A DNA stretch of 64,000 bases from Pseudooceanicola sp. (GTDB lineage Bacteria; Pseudomonadota; Alphaproteobacteria; Rhodobacterales; Rhodobacteraceae): the NCBI RefSeq assembly GCF_029213205.1, contig NZ_JARGNH010000014.1, positions 1 through 64,000 of the forward strand, written 5' to 3'. Of this stretch, positions 1 through 8,528 are shown in pieces; the stretch's first letter is position 1; the number at the start of each line of letters is the position of its first letter. Position numbers and translations under genes: made by a program. Under the pieces are notes generated by a model. It was not told the origin of the DNA. It saw only the letters and a program-made list of their open reading frames with translations, and searched no databases.

Positions 1-118
1 CATAAAAAGCGCCAATCGGCGAGGATCAATGTGATCATCCGGGACGGAACACCTAATGGAAGCGGTGATTTCGGAAAACCAATCGCTCTACGACTCGCTC
101 AAGCTCAAGTCGGCTTGA
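1..118 (+). pseudogene. 3' end of an unidentified gene, probably the ABC substrate-binding protein; possibly frameshifted
   Basis: The window begins inside something that looks coding upstream of the permease. From about base 40 to the TGA at 116-118 one frame has strong G/C third positions and reads as a short plausible C-terminus ending LYDSLKLKSA. That same frame has a TGA at 32-34, whereas bases 1-45 look better in the frame one base earlier. This fits a one-base frameshift near bases 40-55, but the segment is too short to be sure. By position it would be the binding protein of the importer that follows. It could equally be an unrelated gene end. Confidence 0.35.
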
Positions 119-153
119 ACCGACGCTGCGGGCTCCTGCCCCTCCGTCTCCAA

Positions 154-190
154 GCCATGCCACCCACGGGTGGCATGGCCCCTCTTTCCT
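154..190 (+). terminator. strong hairpin between the upstream gene and the ABC permease
   Basis: An inverted repeat, GCCATGCCAC paired with GTGGCATGGC around a six-base loop, is followed by a C/T-rich tract (CCCCTCTTTCC). It lies 36 bases after the presumed stop of the upstream gene and just before the permease start. In importer operons, hairpins here often damp transcription of membrane genes relative to the binding protein or stabilise the upstream mRNA. The T tract is weak, so a processing or stability hairpin is as likely as a terminator. Confidence 0.5.
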
Positions 191-203
191 TCGAGTAGAG
201 TAT

Positions 204-1049
204 ATGAGCACGAAAAAGAAATGGGCCGAAAAGCAGGCGGAGTTCACCTGGGGAATTGCTTCGCTCTCCCTGTTCGCTGGGCTGTGGGAACTGGTCTGGG
301 CCCTGGGCTGGGCCAATCCCCTGTTGCTGCCGCCACCGCATATATTCTTGTCGGACATACCCGGCACCCTGAAGTTCTTTGACACCTCCAACCAAATCGG
401 CGCGATCGGCGCCGGCGGTGGTGTGATCGCATTGCTGACCACGATCGCCTGGACCACCTTTCGCGTCATGGTCGGGCTATTCATCGGCTTTGTGCTCGGC
501 GTCGCCTCCGGGGCGCTGGTTCGCTACTTCGAACCGGTGCGGAAACTGTTCATGCCGCTGGTCAGCCTGCTGGCGCCGATCTCGCCGGTCGCCTGGTTGC
601 CGGTTTCGATCTTTCTGTTTGGCATTGGGAACGTTCCTGCGATCTTCCTGGTCTTCATCACCGTCTATTTCGCCATCCTGCTCTCGACCCAGAACCAGAT
701 CGAAACCGTGCCGGTGAACTACCTGCACCTGGCACGGATCATGGGCGCATCGCGCTGGCAGACATTCTCTCGCGTGGTGCTGCCAGCCATCCTGCCGGGG
801 CTATTCATGACGCTGCGACTGAACCTCTTCGCCGCTTGGATGGTGGTGCTGATCGCTGAGGCGATCGGCGTCGGCAGCGGGCTGGGCCAGATCGTTTCCG
901 TGGCCCGTTCGACCTTCAACGCCAAGCTGGTGTTCTTCACCATGGGTGTGATCGGTATCGCCGGTTTCACGTTCGATTACGCCCTACGCCAAATCCAGCA
1001 CAAGGTTTTGTGGTGGGTACAGACCAACAACGGAGGGTCGTCGAAATGA
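204..1049 (+). CDS. ABC transporter permease (SsuC/TauC/ThiX-like)
   Basis: This 281-residue inner-membrane permease belongs to the nitrate/sulfonate/taurine/pyrimidine-precursor class of ABC importers. It has about six hydrophobic segments. Around residues 178-195 lies the cytoplasmic EAA loop that contacts the ATPase (LARIMGASRWQTFSRVVLPA), with the typical G, R and LP spacing. The start is the ATG at 204; upstream Shine-Dalgarno complementarity is weak. Its stop overlaps the ATPase start as ATGA, indicating translational coupling. The genes that follow are hydrolases for nitrogen compounds, so the substrate is probably a small N-containing organic molecule rather than a sulfonate. The substrate cannot be read from the permease. 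Confidence 0.9.
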   Translation: MSTKKKWAEKQAEFTWGIASLSLFAGLWELVWALGWANPLLLPPPHIFLSDIPGTLKFFDTSNQIGAIGAGGGVIALLTTIAWTTFRVMVGLFIGFVLGVASGALVRYFEPVRKLFMPLVSLLAPISPVAWLPVSIFLFGIGNVPAIFLVFITVYFAILLSTQNQIETVPVNYLHLARIMGASRWQTFSRVVLPAILPGLFMTLRLNLFAAWMVVLIAEAIGVGSGLGQIVSVARSTFNAKLVFFTMGVIGIAGFTFDYALRQIQHKVLWWVQTNNGGSSK

Positions 1050-1831
1050 ACGCCAGTATCGCATGTAAAAACGTCTCGAAGACCTGGCCTGCGGATCGCG
1101 ATGAGGATCAGGTCGAGGCGCTTCGCTTTGTCAATTTCGACGTCGCCCCGGGCGAGTTCATCATCCTTCTCGGCCCCTCGGGCTGCGGCAAGTCTACCCT
1201 GCTCTACATGATCGCCGGGCTCGAACACCCGACATCCGGCAGCGTCTTGGCCCACGGCACGGCAGTCGACAAGCCCGATGCTGACCGAATCCTGATCTTC
1301 CAGGAGGCATCTCTGTTTCCCTGGCTGACGGTGGCTGAAAATGTCTCTTTCGGGCTGTCCTTGCAGGGCGCCTCAAAGGACGAACGGCGGCAGAAGGCCG
1401 AGGAATTGCTGCAAGAGGTCGGCCTGGCGGCAAGCGCCGACAAGCGACCCGACCAGCTCTCGGGCGGCATGCGACAGCGGGTGGCGGTGGCGCGCGCCTT
1501 GGCGATGCGGCCCAGCATCCTGATGATGGACGAGCCATTTGCCGCGCTCGACGTTCAAACCAGGTCAAAGATGCAGGGTTTCCTGCAACAGATCTGGCGC
1601 GAAAGTGGCGCCTCGGTGGTTCTGGTGACCCATTCCATCGAAGAGGCGATCGCTTTGGCTGACCGGGTGGTCGTCTTCACCGCCCGGCCCGGAAAAGTGA
1701 AGGAAATCGTGCCGATCGACTTGCCGCGGCCACGCAATCCGCGCGATCCGGCTTTCCGCGACCTGCAGGATCATTTGGCCGATCTCCTGGCGGAAGAGGT
1801 CGATAACGCCTTCGAGCAGCAGGAGTTGTAG
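1046..1831 (+). CDS. ABC transporter ATP-binding protein (SsuB/TauB-like)
   Basis: This 261-residue ATPase energises the adjacent permease. It shows Walker A (GPSGCGKST, near residue 50), the Q-loop (LIFQEASLFPWLT), the signature LSGGMRQRVAVARA, Walker B (ILMMDEPFAALD) and the H-loop (VTHSIEEA). The C-terminal IDLPRPRNPRD segment is common in this importer class. The ORF track begins at a GTG at 1010, but the ATG at 1046 is better: it overlaps the permease stop (ATGA) and has a GGAGGG Shine-Dalgarno ten bases upstream. The gene is followed after two bases by the nitrilase-family gene. Confidence 0.93.
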   Translation: MNASIACKNVSKTWPADRDEDQVEALRFVNFDVAPGEFIILLGPSGCGKSTLLYMIAGLEHPTSGSVLAHGTAVDKPDADRILIFQEASLFPWLTVAENVSFGLSLQGASKDERRQKAEELLQEVGLAASADKRPDQLSGGMRQRVAVARALAMRPSILMMDEPFAALDVQTRSKMQGFLQQIWRESGASVVLVTHSIEEAIALADRVVVFTARPGKVKEIVPIDLPRPRNPRDPAFRDLQDHLADLLAEEVDNAFEQQEL

Positions 1832-1833
1832 CG

Positions 1834-2715
1834 GTGACTGCGTCCAGTTTGAACGTCGCCGCACTGCACCTGCCACCGGTGCCGCTCGGTGCCGTGCCGA
1901 TGCCCGAAATCGCACAGCCGTATCTTGACCAGGCGGCAGCGCGCGGGGCGCAGTTGGTGCTGTTGCCCGAAATCTTTGCCTGGCCCTTTTTCGGCGCCTG
2001 CCCGCCAGCCGATTGGCTCCATGCTGCCGAGCCGCTCGACGGGCCGACTGTCGGCTGGGCAGCGCGGCAGGCGACGCGGCTAGGCGTTTCGCTGCTGGTG
2101 CCCTTTGTTCAGGAAAGGCCGGACGGGAAACCACGCAACGCCGTTGCCTTCGTTTCGCCTGCGCGGCCGCCGGAGTTGGTGGCCCAGAAGATTCACCTGC
2201 CCCCCCGCGGCACCGCCCGCTATGGGGAAAGCGACCACTTCTCGCCCGGCCCGCCCATTGTGCGCTGTGTAGAGATTGCCGGGTTTTCGATCGCAGTCTT
2301 CATCTGTTTCGACCGTCGCTTCCCCGAGGTTTGGCGCGCCGCGCGCGCCGCTGGGGCGGACATGATTGCCTGCCCGGTCTCTGGCCCGGCAGACGAACCC
2401 GAGGATTTCTTTCTGACCGAGCTGCGGACCCATGCGCGAGAGAACGGCCTCTACGCTTTGACCGCAGGCCGGACCGGAAACGAAACGATGCCCAATGCGA
2501 ACAGCTTTCACCACAACGCACCGACTGCGCTGGTCCGGCCCGACGGTTCGGTTGCCAGGGTTCTGGAAGCAGAGGCGGCACCGGGCGTCATCTACGATGT
2601 CATCGCGGCGCGCGAAATCGAACGCGCCCGCAGCCAACGACCTCATTTTGAAATGAGGCGCACCATCCGGGGCGACACTGCCCCGCAAGAAGGACGGAAA
2701 GAATGTCTGAACTGA
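1834..2715 (+). CDS. carbon-nitrogen hydrolase (nitrilase superfamily)
   Basis: This 293-residue enzyme has the nitrilase-superfamily Glu-Lys-Cys triad: Glu in LLPEIFAWPF (near residue 48), Lys in AQKIHLPPRG (near 113) and Cys in FICFDRRFPE (near 156). Members hydrolyse nitriles, amides or N-carbamoyl groups; the substrate here is unknown. It starts with GTG two bases after the ATPase stop, and its 3' end overlaps the next gene by 13 bases, so it belongs to the importer operon. Together with the amidohydrolase, amidase and AllC-like enzyme nearby, it probably releases ammonia from a multi-amide or ureido compound. A cytoplasmic location is expected because no signal peptide is visible. Confidence 0.85.
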   Translation: MTASSLNVAALHLPPVPLGAVPMPEIAQPYLDQAAARGAQLVLLPEIFAWPFFGACPPADWLHAAEPLDGPTVGWAARQATRLGVSLLVPFVQERPDGKPRNAVAFVSPARPPELVAQKIHLPPRGTARYGESDHFSPGPPIVRCVEIAGFSIAVFICFDRRFPEVWRAARAAGADMIACPVSGPADEPEDFFLTELRTHARENGLYALTAGRTGNETMPNANSFHHNAPTALVRPDGSVARVLEAEAAPGVIYDVIAAREIERARSQRPHFEMRRTIRGDTAPQEGRKECLN

Positions 2716-4241
2716 TTATCGAGGCGAAATGGATTGTCTGCGGCGTTGTCGATCGCGACAGCGTCGAAATTCTTGAGGATGCGGCGGTGCTGCAGCGTGA
2801 CGGGATCATCGTTGGCTTCGGCTCGGCCGCCGCGCTCCAGGCGCAGGCACCCGAAGCCGAGGTTCGCCGCTACCCGCATCACATGGTGCTGCCTGGCTTC
2901 GTCAACAGCCACCACCATGTCGGCCTGACACCGCTCCAACTCGGCTCGCCGGATTTCCCTCTCGAAATGTGGTTCGCCAGCCGCATCCCGGCACGGTCGA
3001 TCGACCTGTATCTCGACACGCTGTACTCCGCCTTTGAAATGATTTCTTCCGGTATCACCACGGTTCAGCACATCCACGGCTGGATGCGCGGTGGCTACGA
3101 GGTGATCGAGTCCGGCGCGCGCCAGGTGTGCAGCGCCTATCGCGATATCGGTATGCGGGCCTCCTACAGCTTCGCCATGCGTGAACAGAACCGGCTGGTC
3201 TACGAGGCTGACGAGGCGTTCTGTGCCCGTCTGCCAAAAGACCTGGGCGAACAGCTGGCCGTTTTCCTCAAGGCCCAGACCTTGGATCTCGAGGACAATT
3301 TCAAGCTTTTCGACCGCCTGACCGCCGACAATGCCGACGAAGGGCGTGTGGCGATCCAGCTGGCCCCGGCCAACCTTCACTGGTGTTCGGATGACAGCCT
3401 GGTGGCACTGGCGGAGAAGTCCCGCTCGGCGAATGTCCCAATGCACATGCATGTGCTCGAAACCGCCTACCAGAAAGAATATGCGCGTCGGCGCACCGGC
3501 AAGACGGCGGTGCGGCATCTTCACGACCTCGGGGTGCTGGGGCCGAACATGACCATGGGGCACAGTGTCTGGGTGACCGAAGAGGATCTCGAGATCGCCG
3601 CCCATACCGGCACCTGCGTCTGCCACAACTGCTCGTCCAATTTCCGCCTGCGTAGCGGCGTGGCGCCGCTGAACAGCTTTGCCCAAAAGGGGCTGACGGT
3701 GGCGATGGGGCTGGATGAGGCCGGAATCAACGACGACCGCGATATGCTGCAGGAGATGCGGCTGGTGCTGCGGGCCCACCGCACGCCTGGTATGGAGGAC
3801 GATGTCCCGACCTGCCCGCAGGTGCTGCGCATGGCGACCGAGCACGGCGCCCTGACCACCGCTTTCGGCGCCACCATCGGCAAGCTTGAAGCCGGGCGAC
3901 ATTTCGATGCCGTGGTGATCGACTGGAACAAGGCGACCTATCCCTACCAGGACGACGACATCCCGCCGCTTGACGTGGTAATCCAGCGGGCCAAGACCCA
4001 GGATGTCACAGCCGTGTTCTGCGACGGCGAGGCGATCTACGAGGACGGCCGCTTTACCCGGGTCGACCGCGACGCGGTGCTGGAAGAGATTGCCGAGACG
4101 CTGGCCAAGCCGCGCACGGCAGAAGACCTGGCGCGGCGCGCGCTGGGCCATCAGGTGCTGCCGCACGTAAAGAGCTTTTACGACAATTATACCAACGAAG
4201 AGACCCGGGTGCCGTTCTACACGCCGTCCTCGCGGGTCTAA
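2703..4241 (+). CDS. amidohydrolase-superfamily deaminase/dechlorinase-like (AtzA/TrzN/SsnA group)
   Basis: This 512-residue metal-dependent hydrolase belongs to the subtype that deaminates or strips leaving groups from N-heterocycles (guanine and 8-oxoguanine deaminases, AtzA/AtzB/TrzN). The mononuclear metal ligands are visible: HxH in GFVNSHHHVG, His in MHMHVLETA, His in MGHSVWV and Asp in MGLDEAGIND. The protein is somewhat longer than the usual 440-480 residues, with a C-terminal extension after the AIYEDGRF beta-segment. Its start overlaps the nitrilase 3' end. Aromatic-ring deamination or dehalogenation is the likely chemistry, but the exact substrate cannot be assigned. Confidence 0.85.
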   Translation: MSELIIEAKWIVCGVVDRDSVEILEDAAVLQRDGIIVGFGSAAALQAQAPEAEVRRYPHHMVLPGFVNSHHHVGLTPLQLGSPDFPLEMWFASRIPARSIDLYLDTLYSAFEMISSGITTVQHIHGWMRGGYEVIESGARQVCSAYRDIGMRASYSFAMREQNRLVYEADEAFCARLPKDLGEQLAVFLKAQTLDLEDNFKLFDRLTADNADEGRVAIQLAPANLHWCSDDSLVALAEKSRSANVPMHMHVLETAYQKEYARRRTGKTAVRHLHDLGVLGPNMTMGHSVWVTEEDLEIAAHTGTCVCHNCSSNFRLRSGVAPLNSFAQKGLTVAMGLDEAGINDDRDMLQEMRLVLRAHRTPGMEDDVPTCPQVLRMATEHGALTTAFGATIGKLEAGRHFDAVVIDWNKATYPYQDDDIPPLDVVIQRAKTQDVTAVFCDGEAIYEDGRFTRVDRDAVLEEIAETLAKPRTAEDLARRALGHQVLPHVKSFYDNYTNEETRVPFYTPSSRV

Positions 4242-4268
4242 TCACGCGAAACAGAATGACAGGAAAGG

Positions 4269-4290
4269 CGCCCCCGCTCACGCGGGGGCG
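4269..4290 (+). other. nine-base-pair GC hairpin before the racemase-like gene
   Basis: A perfect inverted repeat, CGCCCCCGC / GCGGGGGCG with loop TCAC, lies between the amidohydrolase stop and the next ATG. No T tract follows, so it is more likely an mRNA stability or attenuation element inside the operon than a full terminator. Confidence 0.5.
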
Positions 4291-4300
4291 ACGGGATGAC

Positions 4301-5044
4301 ATGCGCCTTCTTCTACTGAACGGAAACACCACCACCGCGATGACCGATCTATGCGCCGTCACAGCCCGAAGGGTGGCGCGGACAGGCACCGAGATCGTGC
4401 CGCTGACCGCATCCGAGGGCTCCGCGGTGATCACCACCAGGACCGAGAACGCCCTCGCCGAGGGACCGCTGCTGGAACTGCTTGCCAAACATGGCGACGG
4501 CGCCGAAGGTGTCTTGGTCGCGGTGTCCTTCGATACCGCGCTTGCGCCGCTGCGCGAGGCCGCGCGGGTGCCGGTCGTCGGCATGACCGAGGCGGCGCTG
4601 CATGTCGCCGCGCTGCTGGGCGGGCCGATCGGCTTTGTCGGGCCAGGCCTGCGCGCCCGCAACATCTATCGCGACGTCATCATCCAGAGCGGATTGAGCG
4701 ACCGGGTGACCGGGATCGCGACGCTCGACCTAACGCCCGAAGAATACCTCTCGCCCGAAGCCACCTGTGACCGGATCGTCGCTGCGGCGCAGACACAAAT
4801 CGCAGAAGGCGCCGAGAGCATCGTCCTGGCCGGCGCGGCGATGGCAGGCATGCAGCAGGCGGTGCAGGAAGCGCTGCCGGTTCCCGTGGTCGAGGGCATC
4901 GCCGCGGCTGTCGTGCTGCTCGAAGGTCTGGTCGATCTGGCCCCGCGCAAGCCTGAGACCGGCAGCTATGCAAGGCTGCCGCCGCGTGACGTCACTCAGC
5001 GTTCACACGCACTCGCCGGGTTGTTCCGGCCCGGGCCGCGATGA
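4301..5044 (+). CDS. Asp/Glu/hydantoin racemase-fold protein lacking both catalytic cysteines
   Basis: This 247-residue protein resembles hydantoin racemase (HyuE-type). It starts MRLLLLNGNTT and keeps the two pseudo-symmetric halves of the fold. Hydantoin and Asp/Glu racemases use two cysteines as acid/base pair. Here the first site reads VAVSFDTAL, with Ser where ACF would be, and the second reads VLAGAAMAGM, with Gly where LGCAGM would be. The ORF track starts at 4256, but the ATG at 4301 matches the family N-terminus and follows the hairpin. The protein either works by different chemistry, as isomerases and decarboxylases of this fold can, or is non-catalytic. It ends six bases from the convergent regulator. 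Confidence 0.8.
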   Translation: MRLLLLNGNTTTAMTDLCAVTARRVARTGTEIVPLTASEGSAVITTRTENALAEGPLLELLAKHGDGAEGVLVAVSFDTALAPLREAARVPVVGMTEAALHVAALLGGPIGFVGPGLRARNIYRDVIIQSGLSDRVTGIATLDLTPEEYLSPEATCDRIVAAAQTQIAEGAESIVLAGAAMAGMQQAVQEALPVPVVEGIAAAVVLLEGLVDLAPRKPETGSYARLPPRDVTQRSHALAGLFRPGPR

Positions 5045-5049
5045 GCACG

Positions 5050-5763
5050 TTACAGGCGCGTCATCTCGGCCCCGTCGCGCCACTTGCGAACCTCATCGCG
5101 CAGCACGGCTTCGAGATCGCTCTTCACCGGGGTCGTCGCCGTCGGCTTGAACCGTCGTTCGACCTTCAGCAGATGCGCGGCCATCGCATCAGCTGCGGCC
5201 GGCCCGTCGCGCTCTTCGATCGCATCGCAGATCCCGCGATGCTCGCTGATGCTGGTGTGGTGTTGCAGCGTGGCATCGAAATAGCTGTCCAGCATGATGG
5301 TGCGGATCAGCAATTCCTGCATCTGGCGGATGATGAAATCGTTCGCAGTCAGCTTGGCGAGTTCCAAATGGAACCCGCCGGACAGTCGATTCGAGGTCGC
5401 CAAGTCGCGCCCCAAAGCCGCATCTTCGATCTCGACATGGGCCTTGAGCCTGGCGAGATCCGTGTTGCTCGCGGTTTCGACGACCGACAGAACGATTCCG
5501 GTCTCGACGACGCGGCGGGCCTCGTAAAGCTGTCTGGTTTCGTCCAGCCCGGCATTGACGACGAAAGCCCCGCGATTGGGGATGAGGTCGATCAGCCGCT
5601 TGTGGCCAAGCTTGTGCAGAATCTTGCGAATTCGTTCCCGCGTGACGCCGAAAACCGCGACGAGTTTCAGTTCTCCCAGTTGCGTACCAGGCGCGAGCCG
5701 CGCCGACAGCAGCGTGTTGGTCAGGATCTCGTAAATCGCGTCTTCGTCAATCGTGGGGCACAT
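5050..5763 (-). CDS. GntR-family regulator with FCD domain
   Basis: This 237-residue protein has an N-terminal winged helix (residues 10-75), though the usual 'vSRtPVReAL' segment is altered to VTRERIRKIL. An all-helical FCD ligand-binding domain follows, with the metal-site type residues in SEHRGICDAIEERD. FadR-subfamily members sense small acids or catabolic intermediates and usually repress the neighbouring pathway. It converges with the racemase-like gene and diverges from the amidase. A near-perfect palindrome in the intergenic region is the likely operator. It is the best candidate regulator of both arms of the catabolic block. Confidence 0.9.
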   Translation of the reverse strand: MCPTIDEDAIYEILTNTLLSARLAPGTQLGELKLVAVFGVTRERIRKILHKLGHKRLIDLIPNRGAFVVNAGLDETRQLYEARRVVETGIVLSVVETASNTDLARLKAHVEIEDAALGRDLATSNRLSGGFHLELAKLTANDFIIRQMQELLIRTIMLDSYFDATLQHHTSISEHRGICDAIEERDGPAAADAMAAHLLKVERRFKPTATTPVKSDLEAVLRDEVRKWRDGAEMTRL

Positions 5764-5802
5764 ATCGGAGGGTCTGCTTTGAAGCTTCGTCGGTCACGAA
5801 TA

Positions 5803-5816
5803 TGCACAATTGTTCA
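5803..5816. promoter_or_regulatory. candidate GntR operator palindrome
   Basis: TGCACAATTGTTCA is a palindrome with one mismatched pair and a perfect ACAATTGT core, centred between the divergent regulator and amidase genes. On the minus strand it lies in the spacer of a possible promoter for the regulator (TTCACT, then TATTCG 17 bases later), which would permit autorepression. The assignment rests on position and symmetry only. Confidence 0.45.
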
Positions 5817-5933
5817 CACAGTGAAAGCAACTAGCCACGAAACAGCAAAAACGCAGTTTCAGCTCGTTGACGGCCAAACCGACGCGGGTTGCCGGCCTCA
5901 CTGCCGTGCTCGCCCGGACACGGAGCACGCATC

Positions 5934-7253
5934 ATGACCGCCAACCAGCTGACCGTCTCGCAGGCCCTCGAACGAATGCGCCGGGGCCTTCTGTCGCCAC
6001 AGGAACTGCTGACCGATTGTCTCGACCGGATCAGGCAGAAGGAAGACTCGACCCAGGCATGGCTCCATCTTGACGCCGAGGCGGCACAACGGTCTCTGGC
6101 CGCGCCGGACAAGGCGGCGGGCCAGCGCCTGCTGCCGGGCATCCCGGTGGGGATCAAGGACATCATCGACGTCCGCGGCATGCCGACCAGTTGCAATTCG
6201 CCGGCCAGTTCACACGACGCGGCGACGCGCGACGCGGCCTTCGTCGGACTTCTGCGCGCACAGGACGCGGTGATATTGGGAAAGACGGACACGGTCGAGT
6301 TTGCCTCGGGCGGGCGCCGCGCCCGGACCCGCAACCCGCATGATCCCCTGCGGACGCCAGGGGCGTCCTCGTCGGGATCGGCGGCGGCGGTTGCTGATTT
6401 CATGGTGCCGCTGGCCTTCGGCACCCAGACGGCGGGCTCGGTCATCCGCCCGGCGGTGTTCTGCGGCATCTACGGCTTCAAGCCCAGCCATGGCGCAATC
6501 AGCCTCGAAGGCGTCAAACCCGTCGCGCCCAGCGTCGACACGCTGGGCTGGTTTACGCGCTCCGCGGCTGACCTGGCGCTCGTCGCTGGTGGCCTCGGCC
6601 TCGCCCTGCCAGCCGCCACCGCCCCTTCGGTCGGGCTGAAGGGCTTGCGACTGGGGCTGTGTCGCACGCCCTATTGGCACCGCGCCGAGCTGGCCGGACG
6701 GGCTGTGCTCGACCGGGTTGCGGATCGCCTCAGCGCGGCCGGGGCGGAGCTGGTCGAGATCACCCTACCCGCGCCGTTCGACGGGCTGGCCGAGGCGCTC
6801 GACATCATCAGCCAGGCCGAGGGCGGGCGAGCGCTGCAGACAGAATACGTGACGCAGGGGACGCGTCTGGCCCCGGACTTCCGCCAGCGGGTCGAACAGG
6901 CATCTGCCCTCTCCGCCAACGAATTGCTGCCGGCGCTCGACCTCGTGGCGGCCTGCCGTCCCGCCTTTGACGCGCTGTTTCGCGATGGTCCCGACGCGCT
7001 GATCACGCTGGCTGCGCCCGGGGTTGCACCGCTGCTGGCCAAGGGGACAGGCGACCCGATCTTCTGCGGGATGTGGACCGCGCTCCATGCGCCAACCCTC
7101 GCCATTCCCGCCGGACGAGATCCGACCAGCGGGATGCCCATCGGGATACAGATCGTCGGCGCACGCCAGTCCGACGGGGCATTGCTGGCGCTTGGCGAGT
7201 GGATCGCCAAGGTGATAGATCCGGCAGCTTCGCCGGCCCGCGAGGAGAATTGA
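5934..7253 (+). CDS. amidase (amidase signature family)
   Basis: This 439-residue amidase has the Ser-cisSer-Lys machinery of the amidase signature family: Lys in GIKDIIDV (near residue 80), a Gly/Ser-rich loop (GASSSGSAAAV) and the nucleophile region TAGSVIRPAVFCG. Relatives include AtzE/AtzF, allophanate hydrolase and aryl-acylamidases. The ORF track begins at 5889, but the ATG at 5934 is preceded by GGAG and matches typical N-termini. It is divergent from the GntR gene, and the AllC-like gene begins immediately after its stop, so the two are probably co-translated. It likely removes an amide or ureido group from a pathway intermediate. Confidence 0.88.
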   Translation: MTANQLTVSQALERMRRGLLSPQELLTDCLDRIRQKEDSTQAWLHLDAEAAQRSLAAPDKAAGQRLLPGIPVGIKDIIDVRGMPTSCNSPASSHDAATRDAAFVGLLRAQDAVILGKTDTVEFASGGRRARTRNPHDPLRTPGASSSGSAAAVADFMVPLAFGTQTAGSVIRPAVFCGIYGFKPSHGAISLEGVKPVAPSVDTLGWFTRSAADLALVAGGLGLALPAATAPSVGLKGLRLGLCRTPYWHRAELAGRAVLDRVADRLSAAGAELVEITLPAPFDGLAEALDIISQAEGGRALQTEYVTQGTRLAPDFRQRVEQASALSANELLPALDLVAACRPAFDALFRDGPDALITLAAPGVAPLLAKGTGDPIFCGMWTALHAPTLAIPAGRDPTSGMPIGIQIVGARQSDGALLALGEWIAKVIDPAASPAREEN

Positions 7254-8507
7254 ATGGATGAAACCGAACGCGAGGCCGGCCGCCAGCTGATGCGGCGGTG
7301 CGACCAGCTGGCAAGGTTCAGCGAGACGCCGGAGCACCTGACGCGGCGCTTCCTGACCGAACCTTACCGGGCCGCCCTCGACCAGGTGGCCGCCTGGATG
7401 CGTGGCGCCGGCATGGAGCCGCACAGCGACGCCGCCGGCAACCTGATCGGTCGTTACGAGGGCCAGCAGCCGGACAAGCCGGTGTTGCTGCTGGGCAGCC
7501 ATATCGACACTGTTGTTGGTGCCGGGCGCTATGATGGCATGCTGGGCGTTCTGGCCGCGATCGCTTGCGTCGAGCGGATGCAGGCCACGGGCTATCGCCC
7601 ACAACACCCGGTTGAGGTGATCGTCTTCGGCGACGAAGAGGGCGCCCGGTTCGGCGTCGCGATGATCGGCAGCCGGGCCTTTACCGGAACACTGCCGACA
7701 GAATGGCTGGACAAGACCGACGCCAGCGGCATGTCGCTGGCCTGCGCCCTGCGCGCCTACGGGCTCGCGCCCGACCGCCTGGGCGCGGCGCGGCGCGACC
7801 CGGCAACGCTGCTTGCCTATCTGGAATTGCATATCGAGCAGGGCACCAGGCTTGAACAGGCAGGTCTCCCGGTGGCCGCAGTCACCCGGATCAGCGCGGT
7901 AAAGCGGGCCCGGTTGCGCCTCACCGGGGCGTTGGGTCACGCGGGAACGGTCGCAATGTCCGAACGCCGCGATGCGCTGACCGGGATGGCAGAGGTCGTT
8001 CTCGCCGTCGAGGCGCTGGCGCGGCGTGGCGCTTGCATCGCCACCGTCGGCAACGTTACGGCCAAGCCCGGCGCCGCCAATGTCATCGCCGGCCATGCCG
8101 AGGCGCTCCTTGATATCCGCGCGCCCGAGAACGCGGCGCTGGAGGCCGCGTTGGCCGAGTTGACCACCACCGGCCAGGCCATTGCGACCCGCCGCGGCCT
8201 GAGCTTCACCGTCGAGACCTTCTATCATGCCCCGTCGGCCGCCTTCGCGCCCGGGTTGGTCCGGCTGGCCCAGCAGGCTCTGGGCCCTAGGGGGGCCGCC
8301 GCACCGGTGTTGATCAGCGCCGCCGGGCACGATGCCGCCATGCTGGCGCCGCTCGTTCCCTCGGTGATGCTTTTCGCCCGCTGCCGCGGCGGCATCTCGC
8401 ACGCGCCAGAAGAAGAAATCACCGCCGAGGACGCGGCGGCGGCGATCACTGCCTTTTCCACGCTGGTCGATCTGGTAGATCGCGCCGGCCCTGCCGCAAC
8501 CGTTTAA
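7254..8507 (+). CDS. Zn-dependent amidohydrolase, AllC/HyuC type (M20 family)
   Basis: This 417-residue enzyme belongs to the family of allantoate amidohydrolase, N-carbamoyl-L-amino acid hydrolase and beta-ureidopropionase. Metal-binding motifs are visible: GSHIDTVVGAGRYDG (His and Asp), GDEEGARFG (Glu pair) and ELHIEQGTRLE (His). The central dimerisation (lid) domain lies around residues 210-325, and a C-terminal AGHDAAMLA carries the last metal His. Such enzymes release ammonia and CO2 from ureido acids. The gene abuts the amidase with no gap and is followed by a DUF3830 gene, so the plus-strand arm is amidase, ureidohydrolase, DUF3830. Confidence 0.88.
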   Translation: MDETEREAGRQLMRRCDQLARFSETPEHLTRRFLTEPYRAALDQVAAWMRGAGMEPHSDAAGNLIGRYEGQQPDKPVLLLGSHIDTVVGAGRYDGMLGVLAAIACVERMQATGYRPQHPVEVIVFGDEEGARFGVAMIGSRAFTGTLPTEWLDKTDASGMSLACALRAYGLAPDRLGAARRDPATLLAYLELHIEQGTRLEQAGLPVAAVTRISAVKRARLRLTGALGHAGTVAMSERRDALTGMAEVVLAVEALARRGACIATVGNVTAKPGAANVIAGHAEALLDIRAPENAALEAALAELTTTGQAIATRRGLSFTVETFYHAPSAAFAPGLVRLAQQALGPRGAAAPVLISAAGHDAAMLAPLVPSVMLFARCRGGISHAPEEEITAEDAAAAITAFSTLVDLVDRAGPAATV

Positions 8508-8528
8508 CCACCCGAACTGGAGACACCG

